Origin: Gnetum montanum
Lineage: Eukaryota > Streptophyta > Gnetopsida > Gnetales > Gnetaceae
Direction of reading: 5' to 3'
NCBI GenBank assembly: GCA_015680685.1
Contig: MNCI01005576.1
Coordinates: forward strand, 10,404 to 74,403
DNA: 64,000 nucleotides
Below, in pieces: positions 22,501 through 34,987 of the stretch; position 1 is the stretch's first letter, and every line of letters starts with the position of its first letter. The notes under the pieces are model-generated. The model was not told the origin of the DNA. It worked only from the letters and a program-made list of their open reading frames with translations, and searched no databases. The position numbers and the translations under genes are program-made.

Positions 22501-25500
22501 AACCGAGATGACCTCACTTTGACAGAAGTACTCATAACACAAATAGTGCCTTAAGGTCTTTTATCAATTTCATCAACACATATACCAAAATCGGTACTAG
22601 TGCATGCCATCTCATTTGCGACCCCAAGTCAATAGCTTTCTGGAGGGTAGATCCATGCATACCCCTATGCCCCTAGTTCTTGTACTAGTTATAGGCCTAG
22701 CCTATATACTCTAGCTTAGTATGAGGATTGAGATAGGAGCCTCATTGATGCATCTAGTGGGGGTTATCCCAACTTCTTCAAGGTGCCTCATCATCAACTG
22801 ATCCACATCCTCATGTTGGCCCCATACGTCATCTGTACATCACAATTGCATAACCAACATAACACATACAATGAACACAAGCAATTGGTACTACATGTGT
22901 CCTCCAAGGTCCCAAATACGTCATGTTCAATACAACATATATTTCGATACATTCACACATAATCCATAATTTACATGCATATGCATATCACATACACATG
23001 AGACTAAATGTAATCAACTAAAGACCCTAGCAACCAATGCTACATCGTTGTTGATAATATATATACATGCACACGACTCATCATGACAATCATAGTGCAT
23101 TAGTCTCAATCTATTTTGAAACCCGAAGAACATACATTGTTTTTGCATTGGTCACAACTTTGATTGCAACTTGCAACTTACTCATGGTGGACTATTATAG
23201 AGGACCATGACCTAGCTGCACCTTGCACTAGCCTCACACCTTGCCATAAACAGCTAATTTTCCGATGTTGTGATGATGTTGTGACTCGTGCCTTGCTTGT
23301 GACTTGTACCAAAACTTGACTGCGACTAGATCGCAATAACCTCATGATTGATCATATTTTGCACTTGTTAAAAGAAAAGAACCCAAAACTTTGTTGTGAC
23401 CTAGCTATGACCTTGTGGCGATTGTCTACAACTCGCACCCTTGGCCACAACCTTGTCATAATTCATGTTCTATTGGAACCCTAGCATGACTAGTTTGTGA
23501 TTGCATCACAACCTTCCATGACTTGTGCTTGTGAAAGAAATCAAATTGAAAGTGATGAAATCAAAAATGCCAAACCCTCAATCATGCATCTAAAAGACAT
23601 CACATATGTCATACTAATTGCGTATAGTCTGGAGACTAGTAATAGAACCTTTGTTGTCATTGAAACCGTTAGTCATAATGGGAACCATATCAAGCTGGTT
23701 CATACACATCACGACAACTAAACATTGGAGTCTGATACTAACACCAACAGTATAGAAGCTCCAAAATGCCACACGGCATATACATGCCACATCACAAGCC
23801 CATGACAATGCACAATGATCTTAATCATAAAATATGGGACAAGTAAAGAATCCCACCTAAAATTTGGTAAATCTGCTAAAACCTGAAATCAGAAAACCAA
23901 GGCACCAAAATGCTCCCTATGAGGTCATGGATCCTTTAGAACCCAAGGAGAACCTCTTTGACTACAGCGTGCCCAACACTAGCTCTCCAACATCCCAAGA
24001 ATCATGAAAATCAACTAAGATTTAGTAGAGAAGGGAAAAGAAAAAGAAATAAAAAAAAATTGCAAGGCATATGATTGAGAACATGATGGGTGGAAATGTA
24101 TTATTTTTTATTATATAAACCTATGATAGCTATTTTTATTTTCGGTTTTCATTTTACAAAGTTCCCTATGAATTTACCCATCCCCCATTGATGAGTCATA
24201 GCTAGATAGACTGCATTGATGGACATGCATTGACATAGCCTTGTCGACGTATCCTTGTTGATGCATGGTTAAATGCATTGATGTAGGCAAGGCCTATATA
24301 AATGCACTCACCACCCGCATTTGTGACAACTTAGAGTTCATAGTGTAGCCAAGTTCTTGTAGTTTTGCCTTCCTAGAGTTAGAATATTTTCCTTTGAGTG
24401 CTTGCAGTGTGAATTTGAAAGATTGTACAATGCTTTATTTGAGTGCATATGTACTTGAATGCATTGGCATGAACGACAATAAAGTTGAGATTTCCTATAT
24501 TCATTGCAACACTTAGACTAAATTACTCGTTCCATTTAACACTTTACTTTTCATGCACTTTACATTAATGGCTTTAAATAATCAGTGCACTTAATCATAA
24601 ATACGTGAGTACGACCACTTTGAGCATAACATATTGCACTTGGTAATCCCAGTAGTGGATATTTGGTACACCTAGTAATAGCCACTTGGTAACCTAGTAG
24701 CATTAATACAAATTTAGGATGTGTATGGCAAGTGGGAACAATTACTCTTCATTAGGATAGTTAGTTACTAGGTTAGCTAATTAGTTAGATAATTAATTGT
24801 TAAATCTCCATTCACTCATCTAGCCATTAGGTTAAAAAAATATAAAAAATACCTATAAAAATAGACATTATGTACCTTGACTCACATTTAACCATATGTA
24901 CTAATAACACAAGTGTGAGTTAGGAAGACAACGATCATACAACTCCACGATTCACTGTTTAGGACTAGAAGCAAACTTAGGAAACTAAGTCTATGAAATT
25001 TGACCGGATCTCTAGTGAATGCTTGTGATTCGTATGGTTGGGCATAAGGGATACCCACCACTCATCACCAACTAATATTGAGGGACCCATGTGCCATAAC
25101 ACGCTCATGGGACATCCAATCCAAATATCAATCAAACTTGTTAACACCATCATAAACTATCCATTACATAAGTATGAGACTATATGAACATCATAACTCA
25201 TGTCAACTAGCCATACTATATGAATATGCACAACATGATGCACATCATGATCCCATAACATGACTAGCCAAACAACATTGATATCATACTCATAATGCAT
25301 AATCATGGTACACAGTTAAGAATTACATTTGCCTGAAGTTCAATCTTCCTCCACAAGCCTCACAACCTGCCAACCACAAACATCCTACTACACATTCAAC
25401 AAGATCAATGTGTATAATCATAGTATCGTAATCAACTATACATAATATCATAAGATTCTAAAAGATATATCATTAAAATAATGCATTTAACTAAGCATCC

Positions 25501-28500
25501 CCATAACCCTCAACTGACTCTATACGCACATCACAAACATAGCACAATACGATGGGGTCCTATGGTGAGGGGTTATACTCTCCCCCACTCAAGTATCTTT
25601 CTCCTAGAAGATCTTTGGATACCTAGTCCACATATCAGACTCTACCTCCTATGTGGCCTCTTGGGTGCTATGCTCGTCCTATAACACCTTCATCATAGGT
25701 ACTACTTTGTTATAGAGCTGTTGAACCATTCTGTCAATAATCTGCATTAGGCATTCCACATATGTAGCATTAGGTTGTAATTGTACTCCTATCCATTCTA
25801 TCATATGCTAATCATTAGGCACACATATATGCAACATGGATACATGGAACACCTCATGGACCCCTGCCAAATGAGGCAATAATGTGAAATGATATGTCAT
25901 CTTGTCAATCCTCTCTAAGATCTTGAACAGTCCAACATATCTGGGTGCCAACTTCACCTTGCAGTCAAATCTCATCAGTCTCTTCAAGTATGGCACAAGT
26001 GTTAGAGGATGATAGCAGGATAAGGTCCCTTTGAACTAACTGCTGCAGAAATTTCAGTTTCTTTTGAGTCATTTTTGGCAAGCACAAGTCGACTATGAGT
26101 TGTAGCTTAGTTATGGTTTGCAAAACCATGAGTCGTGGTATCTTAACACAGGTCTAGATGGCTGACCACATGTTATGTTGTGTTGTAATACCACTAGCTA
26201 GTCACAAGTTGTGGTGAACGTTTTGGCCTTCATAGTACCTCTTTTGTATTTCATATTGCCCATGCGGAAACTACAAGCTATGGGATTGTTAAAAAACATA
26301 CCATGACTTAAGGTTGTCGTCAAGCACTATGGGTTGCAGTGAAGTTGTAGTCAACCACCACGAGTCGTGGTCACTTGGAAGTGTCTCTGTGAATACCATG
26401 AGTTGTGGTTACGCAGAAAATAGAGAACAGTGATGAAATGAAACTTTGAAGGAAATCTGATATGAAAAGAGATTCAAACTTTATAAATTAAGACTGCCAG
26501 CATGTCATATATCCTCCAAACATGAGGAGGCTTTAGTGAATTACAAGAGAAACAATAAATGAGTCTTGAATCTGACACATATGTGCTGAAAGTACAAAAA
26601 CATGATAAACTTGCATAAACTTTCAATTATTCCTTAAGCTACTTTCAAATATTTTTGACTACATGAAATAGATACGAAAGATGACTCCGGCAAGCTAGAG
26701 AAGCTTGAAATAAGCAGATACAAAGCGAGATACGTGCTTTTACATCAGAGTTACATGAAATGGGAACAAATCATGAACCCCCTTTTTGCTCTTTTTGGAA
26801 ATTGGATCAATCCCTAACGTTTTAAGATCCTTTTACTTTATACAAACACACTCACAACACCTGTTACATCAAAATTAAATATCACAACATCAAAGGAAAG
26901 ACTACCACTACATTGTACTCTCCTCAACATCAAAGTAAACATGGATAGAGGAGTTAGGAGTGCACATTCACACTATTTCTAACAATAAGAACACATGATC
27001 ACCAACAACGAATTCCAATGATCTCCTACGCCAATTGGCATAGGCTTCCTATCTATCCTGTGTTTCCCTCGATTGATCTCAAATCGTCTCAATTTGCTTT
27101 GTGGACTTGAATGGCATCAGGTTCGTACTCACATGAGGCCTATTCTCAGTAATATCTCAATGCAATGGAGTCTTGCATGGCCTCCCATACAACACCTCAT
27201 ATGGAGCGTCTTGTAAACTTCCTGATAATTGTTATTGTAGGCAAACTCTGCAATAGGTAACAATTGATCCTAACTATCTCTATATTGTAGGGCACATGCT
27301 TGCAACATGTCCTCCAAAATCTGATTCAGTTGAGTCATCTGCCCATCAGTTTGCGCGTGATAGGCTGAATTCAAATTTATCTGTGGACCCATCTCTCTCT
27401 CAAATGCTCTCTCATCTCTCTCTCTCAAATGCTCTCTAGCATTTGGATACAAAATGAGTATATTTGATAATCTTCCATAGCAGACTATGCAACCGCACTG
27501 TCTTTGCTATATATATCCTGTTGTCTCCTCTGCACTCTTTGTAACTCTGGTGGCTGGAAAATGTGTAGATTTTGTCAACAAGTCCACAATCACATAAATC
27601 GCATCATGGGCTCTTTAAGTACAAGGCAACCCAACAATGAAATCCATCCCTACGGTCTCCCACTTCCACAACAGTATGTCATGGGTGTAATGAACCACTG
27701 GGTCTCTGATAATTTATCTTCACCTGCTGACACACCAAGCAACAAGAAACATACTCACAAACATATCTCTTCATACCAAGCCACCAATAAGTATGTCAGA
27801 GGCTTTGGTACATCTTTTCTCTGCTTGGATGCATTTGATATCTGCTCAAGTGTGCCTCAGCCAACAACTGAGACTGTACATCAATCGGAACACATATGAT
27901 CATCTCTCCAAATTATACTTTGTCCATCTAGTGTAACTGGTCCATCAGCTAAAACCTACTGCTGTAACTCTCTGCATCACCTATCTTGTTGCTGCTACTC
28001 TTGTAGTTTGTCATGGAAGTTTAACTGGATAATGAGGTTGCTAAGTCTATTGGCAACTTTGCTCAATGCATTTGCAACCCAGTTAGTCTTGTTGGGCCTA
28101 TACTAGATGGTGAAATTGAAATCTGCCAAGAGCTCAACTCATCTCTTTTGCCACATGTTCATAAGATACTGGAGACTCTTATGATTAGTGCATGTAGTCA
28201 CCCTCTCCCCATAGAGATAATGCCATTAGATCTTCAGAGCAAAGACTACTGCTCCTAACTCTAAATCATGAACTGGGTACCATGTTTCATGTGGCCTCAA
28301 TTGTTGAAAAGCATAATCTACCACTTCTCCATCTTGCATCATCACAGATCCAAACCTATCTCCAGAAGCATCGGTGCAAACATCATAGGGATGGCCTAAC
28401 GTAGGAGAAATCAACATTGGAGGAGATGCCAATCTCTGCTTTAACTCATCAAAAGCTGTATGATAAGCTAAGCTCCAAGTAAAATTGGTCACCTTCCTTA

Positions 28501-31500
28501 ACAATTGAGTCAAAGGAGAAGCTATATGAGAGAAATGCTCCACAAACCTGTGATAACATCTAGCTAGCCCCAGAAAGCTATGAATCTCTACCACTAAATG
28601 TGTAACTGACCAATCGCTAACTACTGAAGTCTTGGCTAGATCGATAGCAATACCAGCCCCATATACCCCCTAAAACTAAATTTCTGATTGCCAGAAAGAA
28701 CACTTGGATGACTGTATATACAACTGATTCTACGTTAAGTTCTGTAACATTGTCTACAAATGCTTTGTATGTCTCTGCTCATCCAGTGAATACACTAAAA
28801 TATCATCAATAGACACAATTATAAATTGATCAAGGAAAGATCGTAACATGCTATTCATCAGATGCATAAACACTGCTAGAGCATTTGTCAACTTGAACGG
28901 AAGTATTGGGGATTCATAATGGTTGTATTGGGTATGAAATGTTGTCTTCAGCACATCCTGCTCTTTGACCCACACCTGACGGTCCCTGAACTTGAGATTA
29001 ATATTTGAGAACACCTGGGCTTCCTCCTGAATTTGATCAGACAAGTTATCAATGTGCATAAGAGGATACTTGTTCTTCATGGTCACCTGATTTAGCTACT
29101 TATAATCAATGCATAACTGCAAACTCCCATCCTTCTTCCACATGAATAACATTGGAGCACCTCAAGGAGAAACACTGGGACAAATTAGGCCTCTGTCCAT
29201 TAGCTTCTGTAACTGGAACTTCAACTTTGCTAACTCCATCGAAGACATCCTATGAGGAGCCTTTGAAATGGGCTCCATTCTGGCTATAGCTCTATCTCAA
29301 ACTCCAACTCTTGCCTGGGTGGCAAACTAGGCAACTTGGTACAGAACACGTTTGGGAACTCATATACCACTGGGATCTAATCCAACTCAATTATCTCTGA
29401 ACAACAAACTAAAGCCATGCAGAAACTATACTTCTTCAGGAGCATCCGATTGAACACTTTGGAAGACACCAAATCTAATGAGACTGGTTTGAAACGGGTC
29501 TGGATGTCCACATCCCACCATTTGCCATCTATAGTCCAGATTGGCATTGAACTATGACAGCCAATCTATACCCAAAATAACATCATAGTCACCAAAATGC
29601 ATCACATACAAGTCACCGATCCACTGCCTGCCTTGTGTCTCTATTGGCACCTCTTTGCAAATTTGATCCACCTGAAGCTTATGGCCCCTAGCAGAACATA
29701 CTGACAACCTCAGATACAGGGCACAACATGGAAGAACTACTTGGGCCACGATTGTAGGGCCTATGAATGAGTGACTGGCACCAGGTTCAAAGAAAACTAA
29801 TATAGGAAGGTCTAACATCGTACCTCTTCTCTCCATAATAGTGTTTGGGCGCACATCCCATGGCTGGTTTGTTAGAGTGTACACCCAACCTTGGGCTCTT
29901 TGTCCTACCTGCCTTGCTCCACTAGTCTATTCCATAAAAGCCCCACGTCAACTAACAACTGGGGCTCTCTGACCATGGCCCTTGCTTCAACTACTACCTG
30001 CTATCTATTGCGGGCACACCCTGGCCAGATGTCATGGCTGTCCACAAGTGTAATAGTTTGGGCAATTCCTCTAAACATGCCCTAATTGCCCACAATGGCA
30101 ACACACAAGGAAACCTTCGTAACCTGTAGGAGGAACATCACTGGATGCTGGCTGCTACCTACCATCACTATGACCTCAACTATGACCACCATGGCCTCCA
30201 CAAGCCTGCTTGGAGGGTCCAATTCATCCCTAAGATGGTGGTCCTCTCATTTGCCCTGCCTACGCCCCTCTTGTGCAACATCCTCTATGTAGCTCCTTTT
30301 CAAATCCATGGCTACCTCATGTGCATCATCATATGAAATGAGGCTGAGAAGCAACACATGATGCTTTAGGATCAAACAAAATCCTTTGACAAATTAGTTT
30401 GCCTTGCCCTGAGCATTCATCGACTTAGTGATATAAACACCAACCTCAGCAAAATGGGCATCATACTCTGCCACTGTCCCACTATCCTAATATAATTGGT
30501 AAAATTTCCCCTCCTTTATGTGCATGTATTGAGCGGAGATATATCAGTAGCTGAAGAAAACCAAAAAATCTGCACACTTGTACCATTGCCACTCCCAACC
30601 TCCCATACAACTATAGGAGGAGGTGGGGCAGATCGTATCCTAACTATATACTGCTACAATAGCTGCATCCTGTGCCTGGCCAAGTCCATCTGAGCATCAC
30701 CAGCCCCTGTGTTCACTGGTTGTCCCTTCGTCTGACTCACTGCTGGTGTCTCTGGAACTTGTGTACTTGGAGGCACCTAGGCGTCATTAGCATAATTGCC
30801 TCTGCCACTGGAACTTTGCCTGCCTGACATACTTGCAATCACAAGGTAAGTACCGTAACATCCCATAACAATTGGAGTCCAGCTCAGGTAGGGACCAATA
30901 GCTAATGTAAGGCATGTAATCAAACCCTCAAAACATGTAAATGGATCACATAACACAATAGAGGACCAATAATGACTTTGTAAAAATCTCAAATATGCAT
31001 AACCAAATCAGCATGAAACACACACAAACAGTACATATATATCATCTTCTAATAGTGCCACACATATAAGCATGTTCTAGACAAATACATAACGAGTCCA
31101 TATCACAAAACATCACATCATATTAGACTATACGTTCGACACATGTCTTGTCATTGCATGCATCATGTAAACACTCTACATAAGAGCCATAGCTCTCAGT
31201 CAGTCCAGACCTACACCATCTACAAATACATCCCACATACAAAAACATCTAACAGATAACAGATAACACACAAACACAGAATCAACACCTCCCTTGGACC
31301 TGCCTCCTAAGCTCCCAGCTCCATCTCCTGCATATAAAAGGGGTCAATACATGACTAAGTGAGAGTCTTTACACATACCTTGCAGATGTGGAGCACGATG
31401 TTGTTCTGGAGGTAAGGTGTGGGGAAATTCAAGTAACTTGCAACAAAGTTAGTACAACACACATACAACAAGCATCCAACCACATCAATCACAGCTCATA

Positions 31501-34500
31501 CATCTAGCACATAGCCCGTAATCAACTCATGCGTGCTCCAGACAGGTTCATCACAACCATGGTGTCACAATACCACTATCACAACACATGATCACATCAC
31601 ATAATCATAATCAAAATAGGCTCCTAGCAACTTGTGCTCGAAGGAACCACATCAAACTACATGTAACACAACACTTTTACATTCAGTGGTCCAAGGGTTT
31701 ATCCATATGCATACTCAAAACATAATAGCACAAACACTTTCCCCCTGGCAACCTGTGCTCCAAGGGACGACTAATACATGCCCATAACATATCACCACAA
31801 AGACCATGCATCCAAACACACAAAATCCGAGCATAATACATAATGCATAACACACTTCCACGGCAACCTGTGCCTTAAAGGAAATACATCATCCATGGCA
31901 ACCGACGCATCCTCACTTTGTCATGAGTACTCATAATACAAATAGTGCCAGAGTCTTTTATCAATTCATCAACACATATGTTATAACTGCTGCTAGTGCC
32001 TGCAACGTCATTTATAGCCTTAAGCCACTAAATTTCTGGAGGGTAGATCCTTGCATGCCCATATGTCCGTAGATCTTATACCAGTCATGGGTCCATTCTA
32101 TACCAATCTGCTCTCAATACGAGGACTAAGACAGGAGCCTGGCTAATGCATACAGTGGGGGTCATCCTTCCTAAACCTCATTGACTACAGCATGCCCAAC
32201 ACCAACTCTCTAACATCCCAAGAATCACAAAAATGAGTTCGGATTTGGCAGAGAATGGGAAAAAAGAAGAAACTAGAAGAAGCCAGGTATGAACATGATC
32301 GAGATCGGGAAGGGTGGAAAATGTATTATGTTTTTAATATATAAACCTGTTATAACTATTTTTATTTTTGGTTTTCATTTTACAAAGTTCATTGTGAATT
32401 TCCCCATCCCCAACTAATACTGAAGGACCCACGTGCCACAACATCCTCATGAGACATCCAATTTAAATACCGATCAAAACTATTAACACCATCATAAACT
32501 ATCTATCACATAACCATGAGACTATATGAACATCGTAACTCATGTCAGCTAGCCATACCCTACAAACATGCACAACTTGCTGAACATCATAACCCCATAA
32601 CATGACCAACCAAGCAACATTGATGCCATACTCATAATGCATAATCATGGTGCATAGTTGAGAATCATACTAGTCTGAAGCTCAATCTTCCTCCACAACC
32701 TCACAACCTGCCAGCCACAAAGATCCTATTACATATCCAACAATATCAGTGTGTATAATTATGGTATCATAATTAACTATGCATAATATCATAAGATCTC
32801 ATAAGATATATCATTAAAATAATGCATCTAACTAGATGACCCTATAACTGTCAACTAACTCTATATGCACATTGTAAACATAACACAATACTGTGGGGTC
32901 TTACAGTGAGGATTACAATCTAACCGATCTGGGAAAGTCTCAAACATAATAACAAACAGTTAGTTTAGTTCAATTCAGTTCATATATTCAGAGTAGCCTG
33001 CTGGTTGTAGCTTAAGTGTAGATTCAAATTTGAGCTGATCCTTAGGGGTACATTGGTATTAAAGCTCCAATTGCTGTATTTTCATCTCAGAATTTGTCAT
33101 TGTGTCCATCCGGCTCCTTATTTTCCTTAAGCCATTGCTAATAATTTTGTAGTCAAAATAAAAACTATTCTAACAATCGTTAGTGGTTCAGTCTGTTAAA
33201 TTTGTTGTTTACGGTATTGTTATAAATATTGCAAGTAGCATTTTCATAGTTTTGAATAAATGCTATTTGGCACACTGAAAGATACATTTGATTTATATGT
33301 CTTTATTAGTTTAGTTTCATATTTGATATTTTTATTTTCAAGAATGCTAGTTTTTTTAAAGAGTTTTCTGATTAGGTTAAGGGAAGATACTGCTTGGCAT
33401 CCAGTATGGAAGGAGGAGTATGAAGCGTCCAAGCCTTTGAGGGCAGCTTTAAATGTAGGATATGGTCCTATCCGTCCATGGATGTCAATTGGACATTGGT
33501 ATGTAGTTGTTGGGTATATATGAATGGGTTGTACTCCAAAGTTAGATTATAAAGAGAACTGAAAAAAATAGAAAACTCAAACATCACATGACTGATCCTC
33601 CAAATTTTTGTTTTGTGTCAGAAAACACCATTAATTTTTTTCTTAATTTTCTTTTTACTGTAGGCTTGGGTGGCATTTTGATTTAAGAAAATTTAGGCCC
33701 AGTGAACAGACTCGGGTAAAGATAAGCTTGGCATGTGTATTTGCATTCATTGCAATTGGATGGCCACTGATAATATACAAGACGGGGATTGCAGGATGGG
33801 TCAAATTTTGGTTTGTGCCTTGGCTAGGTTATCACTTCTGGGTAAGCATGTCACATCTACCATATATTGTTCAAATAACATCTATATATAGATATCCGGC
33901 AGCTACCTAAGAGTACCTTATATTCTTTCTATGAAAATGACTTGCATCTAACCCAATAAAGGTTAATTTCATGGTTTCAATGCATTTAACTAATACTTTC
34001 AGATGAGTACCTTCACCATGGTCCACCATACAGCTCCTCATATTCCTTTTAAATATCCTGAAAATTGGAATGCAGCTGAAGCTCAGCTTGGTGGGACGGT
34101 TCATTGTGACTACCCTCGATGGTAATGTTGAACATAATTTACAGAACTTCTTTCTGTTTCTCCTGTAAATATTTGGACAACCCTATTTTACACAGATTTC
34201 TGTGCAGTTCAATGAAGAACCATATTAATTGTGCCGTTTTAGAATCCTTTTACGAGTGATTGTTCGGTATAGTGTTTGAACATAATTTTCTATGTTCCCC
34301 TTGATCAGGATTGAAGTTTTATGTCATGACATCAATGTCCATATTCCTCATCATATATCACAAAGGATTCCTAGCTACAACTTGAGGCTTGCTCATGAGT
34401 CATTGCGCAAAAACTGGGGAAAGGTATGCAACTTCTGCTTTGTTTTCATGTATATTATGTTGCTTTACATCCCTTTTGTTCTCATATTTTCTTTATCAAT

Positions 34501-34697
34501 GTGTCCAACTTCTAATTTTCTGACATGCACATCAGTATCTCAATGAAGCTAAGTGGAGTTGGCGTCTCATGAAAACCATCATGACAACATGTCATATTTA
34601 TGATGAGGAGGAAAATTATGTGGCATTTGATGCTGGTAGACCACAAGAATCAAAAATCATCGGTTTACTTAGAAGATGGATGCCTGGTACTGCATGA
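19564..34697 (+). CDS. FAD6: Plastid omega-6 fatty acid desaturase (ten exons)
   Basis: Inserts the omega-6 double bond into 16:1 and 18:1 acyl chains of plastid glycerolipids, using ferredoxin, in the chloroplast envelope. Exons: 19564-19654 (donor uncertain, 19663 also keeps frame), 20319-20350, 20435-20632, 20761-20904, 21021-21172, 33376-33498, 33664-33841, 34003-34121, 34309-34423, 34536-34697. All introns after the first are GT-AG and in phase, giving about 437-440 residues, close to the roughly 448 of Arabidopsis FAD6. The three histidine boxes are intact: HDCAH (about 161-165), HDKHH (197-201) and HIPHH (357-361). The N-terminus is Ser/Ala/Arg-rich, as expected for a transit peptide. 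Hydrophobic segments follow VFEIDD and flank WPLIIYKTG. Intron 5 is 12,203 bp because of E5. No frameshift or stop is seen in exons 2-10. Confidence 0.93.
21465..21469. repeat. Target site duplication of E5, left copy
   Basis: ATCTA directly before the left LTR; the same five bases follow the right LTR at 32918-32922. Confidence 0.85.
21470..25577 (-). repeat. 3' LTR of E5 (with nested solo LTR)
   Basis: Begins TGTGACACCC and ends GGTTATA, the counterpart of GATTACA in the other LTR. Without the nested solo LTR it is about 3.2 kb. A block of about 1.17 kb (roughly 22780-23955) has no counterpart in the right LTR. Composition is rich in ACATCACAA-like words. Confidence 0.8.
24189..25067 (+). 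mobile_element. Solo LTR of the E4/E6 type inside the E5 LTR
   Basis: 879 bp from TGATGAGTCAT to ACTCATCA, in the orientation of the E6 LTR, with a TATATAAAT box near 24294. Comparison with the empty site in the right LTR of E5 (near 32405-32420) gives the target: flanks CCCAT (left) and CCAAC (right) fit a CCAAC duplication with two changes on the left. Confidence 0.82.
25578..25590 (-). other. Polypurine tract of E5
   Basis: GAGTGGGGGAGAG on the minus strand, directly before the 3' LTR. Confidence 0.8.
25808..27950 (-). pseudogene. Integrase of E5 (interrupted)
   Basis: Integrase that would insert element DNA. From the right: zinc-domain pieces [16 protein letters not shown] and CLVCQQVK (about 27880-27740), first Asp region MDF near 27640, [10 protein letters not shown] near 27560, then [18 protein letters not shown] (27370-27300), where the expected catalytic Glu is Gln. 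A 24-bp tandem duplication (about 27391-27437) adds a charged insert. A 985-bp solo LTR splits the gene. The C-terminus (25996-25808) is chromovirus-like: [15 protein letters not shown] and [12 protein letters not shown]. The gene is inactive. Confidence 0.82.
26000..26984. mobile_element. Solo LTR (unrelated family) inside the E5 integrase
   Basis: 985 bp bounded by TGTTAGA and TCTAACA, flanked by ACAAG and ATAAG (one mismatch), which fits a 5-bp target duplication. Integrase sequence continues on both sides. The left part contains repeated copies of the palindrome-like motif ACCAYGAGTYGTGGT. Orientation and superfamily cannot be decided. Confidence 0.75.
27990..29330 (-). pseudogene. Reverse transcriptase and RNase H of E5
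   Basis: [55 protein letters not shown], then the active site [11 protein letters not shown] (29086-28754), keeping both Asp of the DD pair. Next [20 protein letters not shown] and an RNase H start, [18 protein letters not shown] (28594-28226), continuing in broken frames to about 27990. Stops and frameshifts separate RT from RNase H and from the protease. Confidence 0.8.
29552..29884 (-). pseudogene. Protease of E5, active site changed
   Basis: Open for 110 codons. The active site expected as DSGASHSFI reads EPGASHSFI, so the catalytic Asp is lost. The rest is typical: [20 protein letters not shown] and [13 protein letters not shown] at the C-terminus. Confidence 0.8.
29885..30831 (-). pseudogene. 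gag of E5
   Basis: Starts [17 protein letters not shown] at 30831, with a stop after Ala-17, just inside the 5' LTR. Near the C-terminus two zinc knuckles are visible: YYTCGQP-HLARVCP (about 30060-30005, first Cys changed, one stop) and [13 protein letters not shown] (about 30110-30065). Between lie broken capsid frames. Confidence 0.65.
30854..32917 (-). repeat. 5' LTR of E5
   Basis: 2064 bp, beginning CGTAACATCCC (TG changed to CG) and ending GATTACA. It is shorter than the left LTR by a block of about 1.17 kb, lost at about 32165 if the left copy is the full form. Confidence 0.82.
32918..32922. repeat. Target site duplication of E5, right copy
   Basis: ATCTA, identical to 21465-21469. 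Confidence 0.85.
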
Positions 34698-34981
34698 GTA
34701 ACCTATATTCTCCATTGTGTCTGCACTACAACGGTGCATATGCATTGCCTTCACCGACCCTTCAATTTTAATCACCTATTATTTTCCTTCACTCATTTTT
34801 GTATGTCTACTTGCAAGGTGGTTTGCTCATATAGATAGCAATCCAATTTGTATTAGTAGTTTTATGGATAACAAGTCCATGTAGCTTTATTTATGGAGGA
34901 ATCATTTACTAGTAAGGCAGAGAGGCCTTCTTAGCTTAGCTATGCAAACTGTTTCTTGGAAACATTTGTGTTGTAGTAAGT

Positions 34982-34987
34982 AATAAA
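34982..34987 (+). terminator. FAD6: Candidate polyadenylation signal of FAD6
   Basis: AATAAA 285 bases after the stop codon. It would give a 3' UTR of about 300 bases. Plant signals are loose, so other sites are possible. Confidence 0.35.

Larger units (their letters stand above)
21470..32917 (-). mobile_element. E5: chromovirus-like Ty3/gypsy element in the FAD6 intron
   Basis: A full-span element of about 11.4 kb with perfect 5-bp target duplications (ATCTA). Minus-strand order: 5' LTR (30854-32917), gag (30831 to about 29885), protease, RT, RNase H, integrase with a chromovirus-type C-terminus, polypurine tract (25590-25578), 3' LTR (21470-25577). Two solo LTRs are nested in it (24189-25067 and 26000-26984). 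Every domain carries lesions, so it is immobile. It lies antisense to FAD6. Confidence 0.88.
21173..33375 (+). other. FAD6: FAD6 intron 5 (12.2 kb)
   Basis: The donor is AT|GTAATT after residue 205; the acceptor is TGATTAG|G, restoring Met-206 in frame and continuing to DTAWHPV. Without E5 and one copy of its target duplication the intron would be about 750 bp. Confidence 0.85.

Noticed and set aside
27391-27437. CT-rich repeat as a CRISPR-like or regulatory array
   Set aside because: It is a single tandem duplication of about 24 bp within the E5 integrase.
27504-27899. 131-codon plus-strand ORF
   Set aside because: Antisense of the E5 integrase N-terminal region, whose HHCC motifs read on the minus strand.
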